From: CAYUYV01 sp964522525
Lineage (GTDB): Bacteria > Pseudomonadota > Alphaproteobacteria > JAJFIK01
Direction of reading: 5' to 3'
NCBI GenBank assembly: GCA_964522525.1
Contig: CAZFWG010000014.1
Span: 1-64,000 of the forward strand
Length of the DNA stretch: 64,000 nt
Shown: piece by piece, positions 37,382 through 46,103 of the stretch
How the letters are laid out: each line of letters begins with the position of its first letter
How positions within the stretch are numbered: position 1 is the stretch's first letter
Program-made: the position numbers and the translations under genes
Notes under the pieces: model-generated
What the model was told of the DNA's origin: nothing
Database searches by the model: none
Seen by the model: only the letters and a program-made list of their open reading frames with translations

Positions 37382-38665
37382 TCACGCCTCCGGATGCACC
37401 ATCACCAGTGTAGCGTTAGTCCCGCCGAAACCGAAGGAGTTGGAGAGAACCGCTCGGATCTCGCGTTTCTTGGGCGTCAGGGGCACCAGATCAAGCGCCG
37501 TTTCCACGGAAGGGTTCTCGAGATTGAGCGTCGCGGGCACCGTCCCGTCCCGAAGGGCCAGGATGCAGAAGATCGCCTCCACGGCCCCGGCCGCGCCCAG
37601 CAGATGGCCGATCGAGGACTTGGTCGACGACATCGACATGTTGGCGGCGGCATTGCCGAACAGACGCTCCACCGCGCGGACTTCGATCTCATCGCCCTTG
37701 GGCGTCGACGTACCGTGAGCATTGACATACTGAATGTCACCGGGCGTCAGATTGGCCCGCTGCAGCGCCATGCGCATGGACCGGTACCCGCCGTCGCCAT
37801 CCTCCGCCGGCGCCGTAATGTGATAGGCATCGCCCGAAAGCCCATAGCCCACGACCTCGGCATAGATCTTGGCGCCCCGGGCCAGCGCGTGCTCCCGTTC
37901 CTCCAGGATGACCACGCCCGCGCCTTCACCCATCACGAACCCGTCGCGGTCCTTGTCATAGGGGCGCGAGGCGCGCTCGGGCGTGTCGTTGAAATTCGTC
38001 GAGAGCGCGCGCGATGCGGCAAAACCGGCAATCCCTAGGGGGCTGATGGCCGCTTCCGCGCCGCCGGCCACCATCACATCCGCATCATCCAGGGCGATCA
38101 GCCGGGCCGCGTCCCCGATGGCATGGGCGCCGGTGGAACAGGCGGTCACCACGGCATGATTGGGGCCCTTATAGCCGAAACGGATCGAGACCTGTCCGGA
38201 CAGGAGATTGATCAGGGCACTGGGAATGAAGAAGGGGCTGACCTTGCGTGGCCCCTTGTTGTGGAGCGTCAGGGTCGTGTCCTCGATGGTCGGCAGTCCG
38301 CCGATACCCGAACCGATCAACACACCCGTCCGGCAGGCCGCTTCCTCATCGGCCGGTTTCCAGCCGGAATCATCAACCGCCTGTTGGGCGGCGGCGAGGC
38401 CGTAAATGATGAAGTCGTCGAGACGCCGCTGATCCTTCGGATCGACCCATTGATCCGGATTGAACGTTTCTTCCGATCCGTCGCCCCGCTTCAGCTGGCA
38501 CGCAACGCGGCAGGGCAGAAGGGCGGGATCGAAATCATCGAATTTTTGATATTTCTCGATGCGCCGGGCGCCGGATTTTCCGGCGAGCAAGCGCGCCCAC
38601 GTCGTTTCGACACCGGTGCCAAGAGGCGTGACAAGACCCAGACCCGTTACAACGACACGACGCAT
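37382..38665 (-). CDS. fabF: Beta-ketoacyl-ACP synthase II
   Basis: The condensing enzyme of fatty-acid elongation. The 427-residue product has the active-site Cys in VTACSTGAHAIGDAARL and the two catalytic His in NAHGTSTPKGD and SIGHLLGAAGAVE. Start ATG 38665 (MRRVVVTGLGLVTPLG) has AAGGGA upstream. It lies in fabD-fabG-acpP-fabF order along the minus strand. Confidence 0.97.
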   Translation of the reverse strand: MRRVVVTGLGLVTPLGTGVETTWARLLAGKSGARRIEKYQKFDDFDPALLPCRVACQLKRGDGSEETFNPDQWVDPKDQRRLDDFIIYGLAAAQQAVDDSGWKPADEEAACRTGVLIGSGIGGLPTIEDTTLTLHNKGPRKVSPFFIPSALINLLSGQVSIRFGYKGPNHAVVTACSTGAHAIGDAARLIALDDADVMVAGGAEAAISPLGIAGFAASRALSTNFNDTPERASRPYDKDRDGFVMGEGAGVVILEEREHALARGAKIYAEVVGYGLSGDAYHITAPAEDGDGGYRSMRMALQRANLTPGDIQYVNAHGTSTPKGDEIEVRAVERLFGNAAANMSMSSTKSSIGHLLGAAGAVEAIFCILALRDGTVPATLNLENPSVETALDLVPLTPKKREIRAVLSNSFGFGGTNATLVMVHPEA

Positions 38666-38754
38666 GGTGATTCCCTTTACTCGACGGTTCCTGAAATCGG
38701 CATGGAGCGCCGACAAATACCGTGTGCTCGCCGCATGATCGGGACCGCATGATC

Positions 38755-38774
38755 GGGCCGCTGGATCGCGGCCC
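38755..38774. terminator. Hairpin and tandem repeat between acpP and fabF
   Basis: GGGCCGC (38755-38761) and GCGGCCC (38768-38774) pair around a 6-base loop in the 236-base acpP-fabF interval, with no T tract. Just before it CCGCATGATCGGG occurs twice in tandem (38731-38743 and 38745-38757). This may let acpP be made in excess over fabF. Confidence 0.4.
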
Positions 38775-38901
38775 CCTCGTTTCCGTGAAGAGCGGAACGA
38801 CGATGGCGGTTTGTTTTGGTGCCGCAGGGAAACGACACCAAAATCCGGAGATCGGCATGACGTCGTTGAACGTCATCACCCTGATCAAACGGACCGGTAA
38901 A

Positions 38902-39150
38902 TCAGGACGCTTTGCTGTTTTCGCCTTTGAGGAACTTGATCGCGTCCCCGACGGTCTGAATGGTCTCGGCCGCATCATCGGGAATCTCGACGCCGAATTC
39001 CTCTTCGAAGGCCATGACCAGTTCAACGGTATCCAGGCTGTCCGCGCCCAGATCGTCGATAAAGCTGGCCGTATCAACGACCTTTTCGCCCTCTACGCCC
39101 AAGTGCTCGACAACGATCTTTTTTACGCGTTCGGCAATATCAGTCGTCAT
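38902..39150 (-). CDS. acpP: Acyl carrier protein
   Basis: ACP carries growing fatty acids on a phosphopantetheine. The 82-residue acidic protein has the attachment Ser in LGADSLDTVELVMAFEEEFG. Placed between fabG and fabF, standard for the family. The upstream 288 bases to fabG (39151-39438) hold no gene and should contain its own promoter. Confidence 0.98.
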   Translation of the reverse strand: MTTDIAERVKKIVVEHLGVEGEKVVDTASFIDDLGADSLDTVELVMAFEEEFGVEIPDDAAETIQTVGDAIKFLKGENSKAS

Positions 39151-39438
39151 TGTCTTGATTCCTCAGCTTGACCACACGAATGCCAGAGTGGCTTTCGCTC
39201 ACTCGCTACCTTAACCAGCCCCGGCTCTTTGTTGCGAACCCATTGTGACGACGGGACCACCCGCCTCCGGCGGGCCGCCAAGTCCTTCCCCAATGTGTCC
39301 AAGGGCAACCGGGCTTTCTTTCGGGGAAATCCGCGCATCCTGGCGCTTTTCCCGCAAGTCCGGCCGCTACCTATCACACTCTCGACCCGCAAACCAGCGC
39401 GGTCCAGGTCGGGATGTAACCATGCCCCCCAATTTTGA

Positions 39439-40176
39439 TCAGATCATAGCCATCCCGCCATTCACATGGAGGGTCTGACCCGTCACATAGGCAGCTTCGT
39501 CACTCGCCACATAAACCACTGCGGCGGCAATGTCATCCGGCGAACCCATGCGGCCAGCGGGGATCATGGTGTTGATGCGCTCTTTCTGGCTGTCGTCGAG
39601 GGCGCCCGTCATGGCGGTCTCAATGAAACCCGGCGCCACGCAATTGACGGTCACGTTGCGGCTGGCCACTTCCTGGGCCAGCGCCTTCGACATGCCGATC
39701 AGGCCGGCCTTCGAGGCGGCATAGTTGCCCTGGCCGGGATTGCCGGTCACGCCAACCACCGAGGTGATGGAGATGATGCGGCCCCAACGGCGCTTCATCA
39801 TGCCCCGCAGGCTGGCGCGCATGAGCTGAAAACTGGCGGAAAGATTGACGGCCAGGACCTCGTCCCACTCCTCATCCTTCATGCGCATGAAAAGATTGTC
39901 CCGGGTGATCCCGGCATTGGCGACCAGAATATCAAGGCCGCCGAGCGCCTCTTCCGCGCGGCCCGGCAAGGCCGCGACGGTGGTCCGATCCGCCAGATTG
40001 CAGGTCAGACAATGGCTGCGATCGCCCAGTTCCTGGCGCAGGGCCTCGAGGGCCTCGGCGCGGGTTCCCGAAAGGGCCACATCGGCTCCCTGGCGATGGA
40101 GCGCATGGGCGATCGCTCCCCCGATGCCGCCGGACGCGCCCGTCACCAGGGCTTTCTTGCCGGTCAGATCAAACAT
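39439..40176 (-). CDS. fabG: 3-oxoacyl-ACP reductase FabG
   Basis: NADPH-dependent keto reduction in fatty-acid elongation. The 245-residue SDR shows VTGASGGIGGAIAHAL, VANAGITRDNL, the Ser in ISITSVVGVTGNPGQ and the YAASKAGLIG Tyr-Lys. C-terminal VTGQTLHVNGGMAMI is typical. ATG 40176 has GGAGGGAAG upstream; a longer in-frame start lacks support. Confidence 0.97.
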   Translation of the reverse strand: MFDLTGKKALVTGASGGIGGAIAHALHRQGADVALSGTRAEALEALRQELGDRSHCLTCNLADRTTVAALPGRAEEALGGLDILVANAGITRDNLFMRMKDEEWDEVLAVNLSASFQLMRASLRGMMKRRWGRIISITSVVGVTGNPGQGNYAASKAGLIGMSKALAQEVASRNVTVNCVAPGFIETAMTGALDDSQKERINTMIPAGRMGSPDDIAAAVVYVASDEAAYVTGQTLHVNGGMAMI

Positions 40177-40212
40177 GCGCTTCCCTCCTCCCCGTGGCCG
40201 TCCGCCCCCCAT

Positions 40213-41160
40213 TCACAGGGTTGCGGCAAAGGCCTCGATATCGGCCGGCGTTTCGACCACGGTTGTCTTCAAATCCCGATGAATGCGCTTGTGCATGCCG
40301 GTGAGGATTTTGCCCACACCGGCCTCGACGACCTCTTCGACGCCGTTTTCAACCATATAAGTGATCGATTCACGCCAACGCACGCGCGCCGTGATTTGGT
40401 CGACCAAAAGTGTCCGGATCGTGTCCGGATCGCCGACCGCCTCCGCCGTCACATTGGCCACGATGGGCACGATCGGCGCGCCGAAACGGATGTCCGCAAG
40501 CGCCCCGGCCATGGCCTCGGCCGCCGGCCGCATCAAAACGCAGTGAAATGGCGCGCTGACCGGTAGCAGAACACCCTTCTTGGCCCCGGCCGCCTTGGCC
40601 CGATCCACGGCCGCCTCAATGGCGGCCTTGTGGCCGGAGATCACGACCTGGCCCGGCGCGTTGTCATTGGCGATGGCACATACGGCGTCCGGATCCTCGG
40701 TCTTGGGGATGACGGTCTCGGCGACGGTCTCGATATCGATGGCCAGAAGGGCGGCCATGGCCCCATCGCCGACGGGCACCGCGTCCTGCATCGCCCGTCC
40801 GCGGGTGCGCAACAGCCGCGCGGTATCGGCTACGGACAGCGCCCCGGCGACCGCAAGCGCCGAATATTCGCCAAGCGAATGGCCCGCCAGAAATTTGCTT
40901 TGGCTAGCCAGATCCAAGCCGACTTCGCGCGCCAGGACACGCATCACCGCCACACTCGTGGCCATCAGGGCCGGCTGGGCATTTTCGGTCAGGGTGAGAT
41001 CCGCTTCCGGTCCTTCCCACATCACGCGGCTCAGCCGGCTCTCGAGGGCGTCGTCGACTTCCTCGAAAACCTCGCGGGCGGCCGGAAAGGCCTCCGCCAA
41101 GGCCTGGCCCATGCCCACGCTCTGCGAACCCTGGCCGGGAAATGTGAAGGCACGTGCCAT
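40213..41160 (-). CDS. fabD: Malonyl-CoA:ACP transacylase
   Basis: Loads malonyl groups onto ACP. The 315-residue product has FTFPGQGSQSVGMGQAL, the nucleophile in LAGHSLGEYSALAVAGAL, and VKAAIEAAVDR-type helix regions; catalytic His is in PVSAPFHCVLMRPA. ATG 41160 with GGAGG upstream. First gene of the fabD-fabG-acpP-fabF-mltG run; divergent from rpsF. Confidence 0.97.
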   Translation of the reverse strand: MARAFTFPGQGSQSVGMGQALAEAFPAAREVFEEVDDALESRLSRVMWEGPEADLTLTENAQPALMATSVAVMRVLAREVGLDLASQSKFLAGHSLGEYSALAVAGALSVADTARLLRTRGRAMQDAVPVGDGAMAALLAIDIETVAETVIPKTEDPDAVCAIANDNAPGQVVISGHKAAIEAAVDRAKAAGAKKGVLLPVSAPFHCVLMRPAAEAMAGALADIRFGAPIVPIVANVTAEAVGDPDTIRTLLVDQITARVRWRESITYMVENGVEEVVEAGVGKILTGMHKRIHRDLKTTVVETPADIEAFAATL

Positions 41161-41545
41161 GGACGCGATCCCTCCTGCCCTGAAGCGGCCCGGACCGTCC
41201 GGGCGGAAATGCGCGAGGGTGTCGCCGAAATCGTCAGGTCCTGTCAAGCCATCGGCCCGAAAGAAATCCGAATACCCTCGCGGCAGGTCTTGCGCAGGCG
41301 GACAAGCCCGCTATAGTTCCCGACTTCTTCTGGCACGCTGGAAGAACCGGAACCCAGGTGGTCCGGGCAACAATTCCGTCGATGACGCCTTGGTCTATCG
41401 GCCTTGGGCAGACGGCAATTGTCTTGAACGTTTTTTGCGACAAACCGTTCCTTGCCGCCCGCGATCCATCGGCCCGGCCCCAAAAGGGCTCGGTCCGCCA
41501 CCTCGGTCGTCCACCCGTCAACGATCAACAAGGAATGCTGTCGCA
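41161..41545. other. Divergent intergenic region fabD / rpsF
   Basis: 385 bases without a gene. It should hold the fabD promoter and the rpsF leader. A candidate rpsF promoter is marked separately. The leader contains CGGCCC-rich stretches (about 41460-41500) that could fold into an S6-S18 autoregulatory element, but I could not assign the known motif. Confidence 0.4.
41291..41318 (+). promoter_or_regulatory. Candidate promoter for the rpsF operon
   Basis: TTGCGC (41291-41296), a 16-base spacer and TATAGT (41313-41318) resemble sigma-70 elements, about 230 bases before rpsF, leaving a long 5' leader. Both boxes are imperfect. Confidence 0.35.
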
Positions 41546-42052
41546 ATGGCACTTTACGAACACGTCTATATCGCGAGGCAGGACGTCTCGCAGCAACAGG
41601 TCGATCAGATCACGGCGCAGATGCGCGGGGTGATCGAGGAACAGGGCGGCACCGTCGCCAAGACCGAATATTGGGGCCTTCGCAACCTCGCCTACAAGGT
41701 GCGGAAAAACCGCAAAGGTCACTATGTCCTCCTCAATCTCGATGCGCCCCATGGCGCCGTCGCCGAGATGGAACGCCAGATGCGTTTCCATGAGGACGTC
41801 ATCCGCTTCATGACCACCCGGGTCGACGAACACGAGACCGGTCCCTCGGCCGTACTCCAGAACCGGGGCGGCGGCCGGGACGATCGCCGTCGGGGCGACC
41901 GGGGAGATCGTGGCGGCCGCGGAGATCGCGGCGACAGAGGCGATCGCGGAGACCGTGGTGATCGCGGCGACAGAGGCGATCGGGGGGGTGACCGGGGCGG
42001 AGACCGTCCGCCGCGCCCGCCCCGCGAAGAGGCCGGCGAAGCCCAGAGCTGA
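41546..42052 (+). CDS. rpsF: 30S ribosomal protein S6 with a long RGD-repeat tail
   Basis: The 168-residue protein has the S6 core in residues 1-107 (MALYEHVYIARQDVSQQQ, YWGLRNLAYKVRKN, YVLLNLDAPHGAVAEMERQ). The remainder, about 57 residues, is an unusual tail of Arg-Gly-Asp and Arg-Gly-Gly repeats (RGDRGDRGDRGD-type), ending RPPREEAGEAQS. S6 binds S18 in the platform. Charged S6 tails are known in alphaproteobacteria; this one is regular and the DNA is 9-bp-periodic. The start ATG 41546 is set by the family; upstream open frame is noise. Leads rpsR-DUF2232-rplI. Confidence 0.95.
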   Translation: MALYEHVYIARQDVSQQQVDQITAQMRGVIEEQGGTVAKTEYWGLRNLAYKVRKNRKGHYVLLNLDAPHGAVAEMERQMRFHEDVIRFMTTRVDEHETGPSAVLQNRGGGRDDRRRGDRGDRGGRGDRGDRGDRGDRGDRGDRGDRGGDRGGDRPPRPPREEAGEAQS

Positions 42053-42165
42053 TCCCTTCTCGTTATTCGAGAGACACGGCATTCAAGACACAAGGCGAAG
42101 CGTGGCACCTGGCCAGAACTGGCCTGCGGACCCGCTCAATGCCCGTTCAACAGGACTGAACAGAC

Positions 42166-42420
42166 ATGGCTGATGCAAAAATTCCCCAAGTGCCCGTCCG
42201 GCGCCCTTTCTTCCGCCGGCGCAAATCCTGCCCGTTTTCGGGCCCCGGCGCCCCGACCATCGATTGGAAGGACACACGGCTTCTGCAGCGTTTCCTGTCC
42301 GAGCGGGGCAAGATCGTGCCGAGCCGGATCACAGCCGTTTCAGCGAAAAAGCAGCGGGAGCTGGCGCGCGCCATAAAGCGGGCCCGGTTCATGGCTCTTC
42401 TCCCTTATGTGGGTGATTGA
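42166..42420 (+). CDS. rpsR: 30S ribosomal protein S18
   Basis: The 84-residue S18 has the basic start RRPFFRRRKSCPFSG, the IDWKDTRLLQRFLSERGKI core and KKQRELARAIKRARFMALLPY. It pairs with S6 in the small subunit platform. Cotranscribed with rpsF; 113-base gap. Confidence 0.98.
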   Translation: MADAKIPQVPVRRPFFRRRKSCPFSGPGAPTIDWKDTRLLQRFLSERGKIVPSRITAVSAKKQRELARAIKRARFMALLPYVGD

Positions 42421-42494
42421 CGACCCGGATGGGCAGTGTTCGCGGGGGCTGAAAAATGCCCCTTGCGCCTAGGGGTGAATGTGGAGCGCGACAG

Positions 42495-43565
42495 ATGCAA
42501 CGGGGCTGGCTGATCGCAATCATTGCGGGCTTGGTGAGCGCGCTTTTGTTTCTCTCCATGCTGGCCGGCAATGTGCTGTCCCTGCTCCTCGTCTATCTGC
42601 TGCCGCTGCCTTTGATCATCGCGGGTCTGGGATGGGGGTCCGCCGTAAGTGCCATGGCGGCCGTGACCGGCACCCTTTTCCTGTTCATCGTGATGAATGT
42701 GACGGTCGGCGTGATCTTTGCCCTGACCTGCGCCATGCCGCCCGTGTTGCTGTCGCGCTTTGCGCTGCGTCACCGGGACGGGCGCCCCGAGATCGAGGGC
42801 GGGCCGGAACGGGAAAGCGACGAGGAAGAGGCCATGGATGCCGGGGAGCCGGCCGAGGAAGCGGATCCGGAGGATTGGTATCCGGTCGGCCGCCTCGTGA
42901 CCTGGATCGCAGTCATGGCTCTGGGCCTCTTCGTGTTGGCCAATGTGGCGTTCACCAGTTCGGAAGGCGGGCTGGTGCCCACCCTCGAGGCGGCTCTCCA
43001 CGCCAATATGGAGGAACCGAAGGAACTGCTCGACGATCTCAAAGAGGCCGGGCAGCCCATGACCAAGGACGAACTCTACGCCGTCGCGGCGCAGGTCTTC
43101 CCGAGCATCGCCGCCGTGTTGTGGTGCGTGATCATGGTGCTCAATCTGGCCTTGGGACAGGCGATCGTGAAGGTTTCGGGCCAGGCGCGGCGGGCGGATT
43201 TCGATTGGCTGCGGCTGGAACTGCCCTTCGGGTTGGCGATTGCCTTGTCCGTTACGCTCTTGATGGGATATCTGCCGTCCCAGACAGGCTTTATCGGCGC
43301 GACATCCGCGGTCATTTTGTCGGCGCCTTATTTTCTGGCCGGACTGATCACCGCCCACGGTGTCAGCGCGGCCTGGGTTTCCCAAAGCGGAACCCCCGGG
43401 ATGACGGGCGGACTTCGTTTCAGCGGTCTGGCCTTGATGTATTTGATGCTCATGGTGATGCAGGGCCTCGCGGCCCAGTTGATCACCCTTCTGGGCATCC
43501 TCGATCAGTGGTTCGAATTTCGCCGGCGGTTCATGGACCATCCGGCCCCAGAGGAGATTGCGTAA
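42495..43565 (+). CDS. DUF2232 membrane protein
   Basis: A 356-residue polytopic protein with about eight helices and an acidic cytoplasmic loop (around residues 95-130). It sits between rpsR and rplI as the DUF2232 gene does in other alphaproteobacteria. Function is unknown; the placement suggests a link to ribosome supply or envelope. The start ATG 42495 has GGAG about 9 bases upstream; the stop overlaps the rplI start. Confidence 0.85.
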   Translation: MQRGWLIAIIAGLVSALLFLSMLAGNVLSLLLVYLLPLPLIIAGLGWGSAVSAMAAVTGTLFLFIVMNVTVGVIFALTCAMPPVLLSRFALRHRDGRPEIEGGPERESDEEEAMDAGEPAEEADPEDWYPVGRLVTWIAVMALGLFVLANVAFTSSEGGLVPTLEAALHANMEEPKELLDDLKEAGQPMTKDELYAVAAQVFPSIAAVLWCVIMVLNLALGQAIVKVSGQARRADFDWLRLELPFGLAIALSVTLLMGYLPSQTGFIGATSAVILSAPYFLAGLITAHGVSAAWVSQSGTPGMTGGLRFSGLALMYLMLMVMQGLAAQLITLLGILDQWFEFRRRFMDHPAPEEIA

Positions 43566-44191
43566 TGGATGTCGTGTTGCTGGAGCGGGTCGAAAAGCTC
43601 GGACAAATGGGTGACGTCGTTAAGGTGAAAAACGGCTTCGCCCGGAACTACCTTCTGCCGCGGGGCAAAGCGCTCCGGGCGACGGAAGAGAACAAGGCCC
43701 GGTTCGAGGAAAGCCGGGCCCAACTCGAGGCTCAAAATCTGGAGCGCCGCCAGGAGGCCGAGGCCGTCTCGGAAAAACTCGACGGTCAGACCTTCATCGC
43801 CATTCGCCAGTCGAGCGAAAGCGGTCAGCTCTACGGCTCGGTGGCCTCCCGGGACATCGCCATCCTGGTTACGGAAGGCGGATTCACCATCACCCGGAGC
43901 CAAGTGCAGCTCGACAAACCCATCAAGGAATTGGGTCTTCACCCGGTGCGCGTCAGCCTGCACCCGGAAGTGGCGGTCACGGTCACCATGAATGTGGCGC
44001 GTTCCGAGGAAGAAGCGGAACGTCAGGCCCGGGGCGAGGACGTCACGGCCCGCGTCGACGAGGATGAGGACGACGATCTCGACCTCAACGCCTTGCTCGA
44101 GGAAGGCGTGGACCTGCCCGACGAAGAGGCCGGCGCTGAAGACGGCGCCGCGCCGGAAGCGGAAACTGCCTCTGACGAACCGCGCGAGTAA
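43565..44191 (+). CDS. rplI: 50S ribosomal protein L9
   Basis: The 208-residue chain has the N-domain MDVVLLERVEKLGQMGDVVKV and KNGFARNYLLPRGKA and the connecting helix. The C-domain ends near residue 150, then a strongly acidic tail of about 50 residues (DEDEDDDLDLNALLEEGVDLP) extends past the usual L9 length. The start overlaps the DUF2232 stop as TAATG. It ends the rpsF operon. Confidence 0.96.
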   Translation: MDVVLLERVEKLGQMGDVVKVKNGFARNYLLPRGKALRATEENKARFEESRAQLEAQNLERRQEAEAVSEKLDGQTFIAIRQSSESGQLYGSVASRDIAILVTEGGFTITRSQVQLDKPIKELGLHPVRVSLHPEVAVTVTMNVARSEEEAERQARGEDVTARVDEDEDDDLDLNALLEEGVDLPDEEAGAEDGAAPEAETASDEPRE

Positions 44192-44495
44192 AAACATCTT
44201 TAACGGGAACTTTCCCGCTTAAGATGAATTCACTCGCCGCCAAATGCCTCCGCCGTTGCCTCGTTGATCATTGATCTGGGGATAAGCCTGTGTGCAGGGC
44301 GCACACTTATCCCCAGACCTTAGGCAAACCGAATTTCTTGTGGAGGAATGGAAGCCCGCCCTTGCTGCACGCGCGGACGACCCGCATCAATGGGTCGACC
44401 CGCATTCGCGTCCCTCCCCGTCGGTCCTCGCTGACCCCGCGCGAATCACTTCCGTAAAATCCCGGCTTCCCGAAGCTCGCCAATCACCGAGTGCC
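44192..44495. other. Intergenic region rplI / dnaB
   Basis: 304 bases without a supported gene. Just after rplI a short palindrome CGGGAACTTTCCCG (near 44205) may end the rplI transcript. A larger hairpin at 44276-44316 is annotated separately. I see no clear dnaB promoter; the dnaB frame stays open upstream without family similarity. Confidence 0.5.
44276..44316. repeat. Long hairpin upstream of dnaB with TTATCCCCA arms
   Basis: CTGGGGATAAG (44276-44286) pairs perfectly with CTTATCCCCAG (44306-44316). Inside, TGTGTGC (44289-44295) pairs with GCGCACA (44299-44305) with one G-T wobble and a 3-base loop. Both arms carry TTATCCCCA, one base from the DnaA-box consensus TTATCCACA, in inverted order. 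It lies 180 bases before the dnaB start. Confidence 0.6.
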
Positions 44496-46088
44496 ATGTC
44501 GCAACATATTGCCTCAGCCGCGCTTGCATCCTCCGATCCGTCCCCCCATGAGGAAACGGAGCATGACGACCATGCGGATGCGTCCCTCCAACCCAGCAGC
44601 ATCGAGACCGAGCAGGCCCTGCTCGGGGTCATCCTGATCAACAACGAGGCCTATTTTCAGGCCAATGCCGTGATCAGCGCGGAGCATTTCTACGAGCCGC
44701 TCCATGGCAAGATCTTCGATGTTGTCGGAAAGCTGATCGACAAGGGGCGGATCGCGACCCCGCTGACCGTCCATGCCCAACTCGAGACGGATCCCGTCCT
44801 CAGGGAAATCGGCGGCGCCAGCTATCTGGCCAATCTGGCCGCCGCGTCGACGACGACGATCCACGTTGCCGACTACGCCCACACCCTGTTCGATCTCGCC
44901 GTGCGGCGGGGCCTGATGCGGGTCGGCGAGGACATGGTGCACCGGGCCCGGGATGCGGATATCGATGACGAACCCGCCCAGCAGATTGTCGATGCGGAAC
45001 AACAGCTCTACGAGCTGGCGGAGAAGGGCAAATACCGCGAGGGCAGCCTTGATTTCTCCCGTGCCTTGGAGACGGCCCTGACCCGCGCCGATGCCGCCTT
45101 CAAGCGCGAGGGCAGTCTGGCGGGTATGCCCACGGGATTTGTCGATCTGGACCGGCGGCTCGGCGGGCTTCAGCGCTCGGATCTTATCATCCTTGCCGGA
45201 CGGCCCGCCATGGGCAAGAGCGCGCTCGCCACCAATATGGCCTTCAACATCGCCAAGGAGTTCCGGGTGGGCCGGGACGCCTCGGGCAATGAAATGCATG
45301 AGGCGGGCGGGCGCGTCCTGTTCTTTTCCCTGGAAATGTCCGCCGATCAGCTCGCCACGCGGGTCCTCGCCGAACAGGCCATGGTGCCGTCCCATATGAT
45401 CCGGGACGGGACGATCACGCGTCAGGATTTCGGGCGCCTCAGCGATGCAGTGTCCGAGATCCAGCACATTCCGCTGATGATCGACGACACCGGCGGCTTG
45501 AGCATTTCGGCCATTGCCTCGCGGGCCCGCCGGGTCGCGCGCAAGCCGGGCCTCGACCTCATCGTCATCGACTATGTCCAGCTGATTACGGGCTCGGGCC
45601 GCAAGCGCAGCGAAAACCGCGTTCAGGAACTGACCGAGATCACGACAAGCCTGAAGGCGCTGGCCAAGGAACTCAATGTGCCGATCATTGCCCTGTCCCA
45701 GCTCAGCCGGGCTGTGGAATCGCGCGACGACAAGCGGCCGCAATTGGCCGATCTGCGCGAGTCCGGCTCCATCGAGCAGGATGCGGACATTGTCATGTTC
45801 ATCTTCCGTGAGGAATATTATCACGACCAGAAGCGGCCCACCGAACCGCCCGCTGACGCGGCAATCGGCGCCAGCGAGGAAATGCGCAAGGTCATTCAGG
45901 GTTACAACGAGAGCATGGCGGCCTGGGAAGAGAAGAAACACCTCATTCAGAACTTGGCCGAAGTCATCGTCGCTAAGCACCGGCACGGGGCCACGGGCGT
46001 GGTCAAGCTCCATTTCGATCCGGAGATTACCCGCTTCCACAGTTACGCCGCCCCCGAACGGGGCCCCGCCCCCGGCGGCTATCGCTGA
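44496..46088 (+). CDS. dnaB: Replicative DNA helicase DnaB
   Basis: The 530-residue hexameric helicase drives the fork. N-domain starts PSSIETEQALLGVILINNEA; RecA-like domain has Walker A LAGRPAMGKSALATNMAFN, Walker B LIVIDYVQLITGSGRK and the ISQLSRAVESR-like motif (ALSQLSRAVESRDDKRPQ). The Ser/Asp-rich N-terminal extension (first 35 residues) is longer than in E. coli. Start ATG 44496 is most plausible. It precedes the ATP-grasp gene and alr. Confidence 0.97.
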   Translation: MSQHIASAALASSDPSPHEETEHDDHADASLQPSSIETEQALLGVILINNEAYFQANAVISAEHFYEPLHGKIFDVVGKLIDKGRIATPLTVHAQLETDPVLREIGGASYLANLAAASTTTIHVADYAHTLFDLAVRRGLMRVGEDMVHRARDADIDDEPAQQIVDAEQQLYELAEKGKYREGSLDFSRALETALTRADAAFKREGSLAGMPTGFVDLDRRLGGLQRSDLIILAGRPAMGKSALATNMAFNIAKEFRVGRDASGNEMHEAGGRVLFFSLEMSADQLATRVLAEQAMVPSHMIRDGTITRQDFGRLSDAVSEIQHIPLMIDDTGGLSISAIASRARRVARKPGLDLIVIDYVQLITGSGRKRSENRVQELTEITTSLKALAKELNVPIIALSQLSRAVESRDDKRPQLADLRESGSIEQDADIVMFIFREEYYHDQKRPTEPPADAAIGASEEMRKVIQGYNESMAAWEEKKHLIQNLAEVIVAKHRHGATGVVKLHFDPEITRFHSYAAPERGPAPGGYR

Positions 46089-46103
46089 CCGGCCCTAACG
46101 CCC

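Noticed and set aside
40580..41545. Long upstream extension of the rpsF reading frame
   Set aside because: It runs through the divergent fabD promoter region and fabD antisense; S6 similarity begins at 41546.
41868..42040. CRISPR-like or satellite array
   Set aside because: The repeats are 9-bp in-frame codon repeats (RGD/RGG) inside rpsF with no spacers.
44514..46040. 508-codon minus-strand frame opposite dnaB
   Set aside because: Antisense shadow of DnaB with no family similarity.
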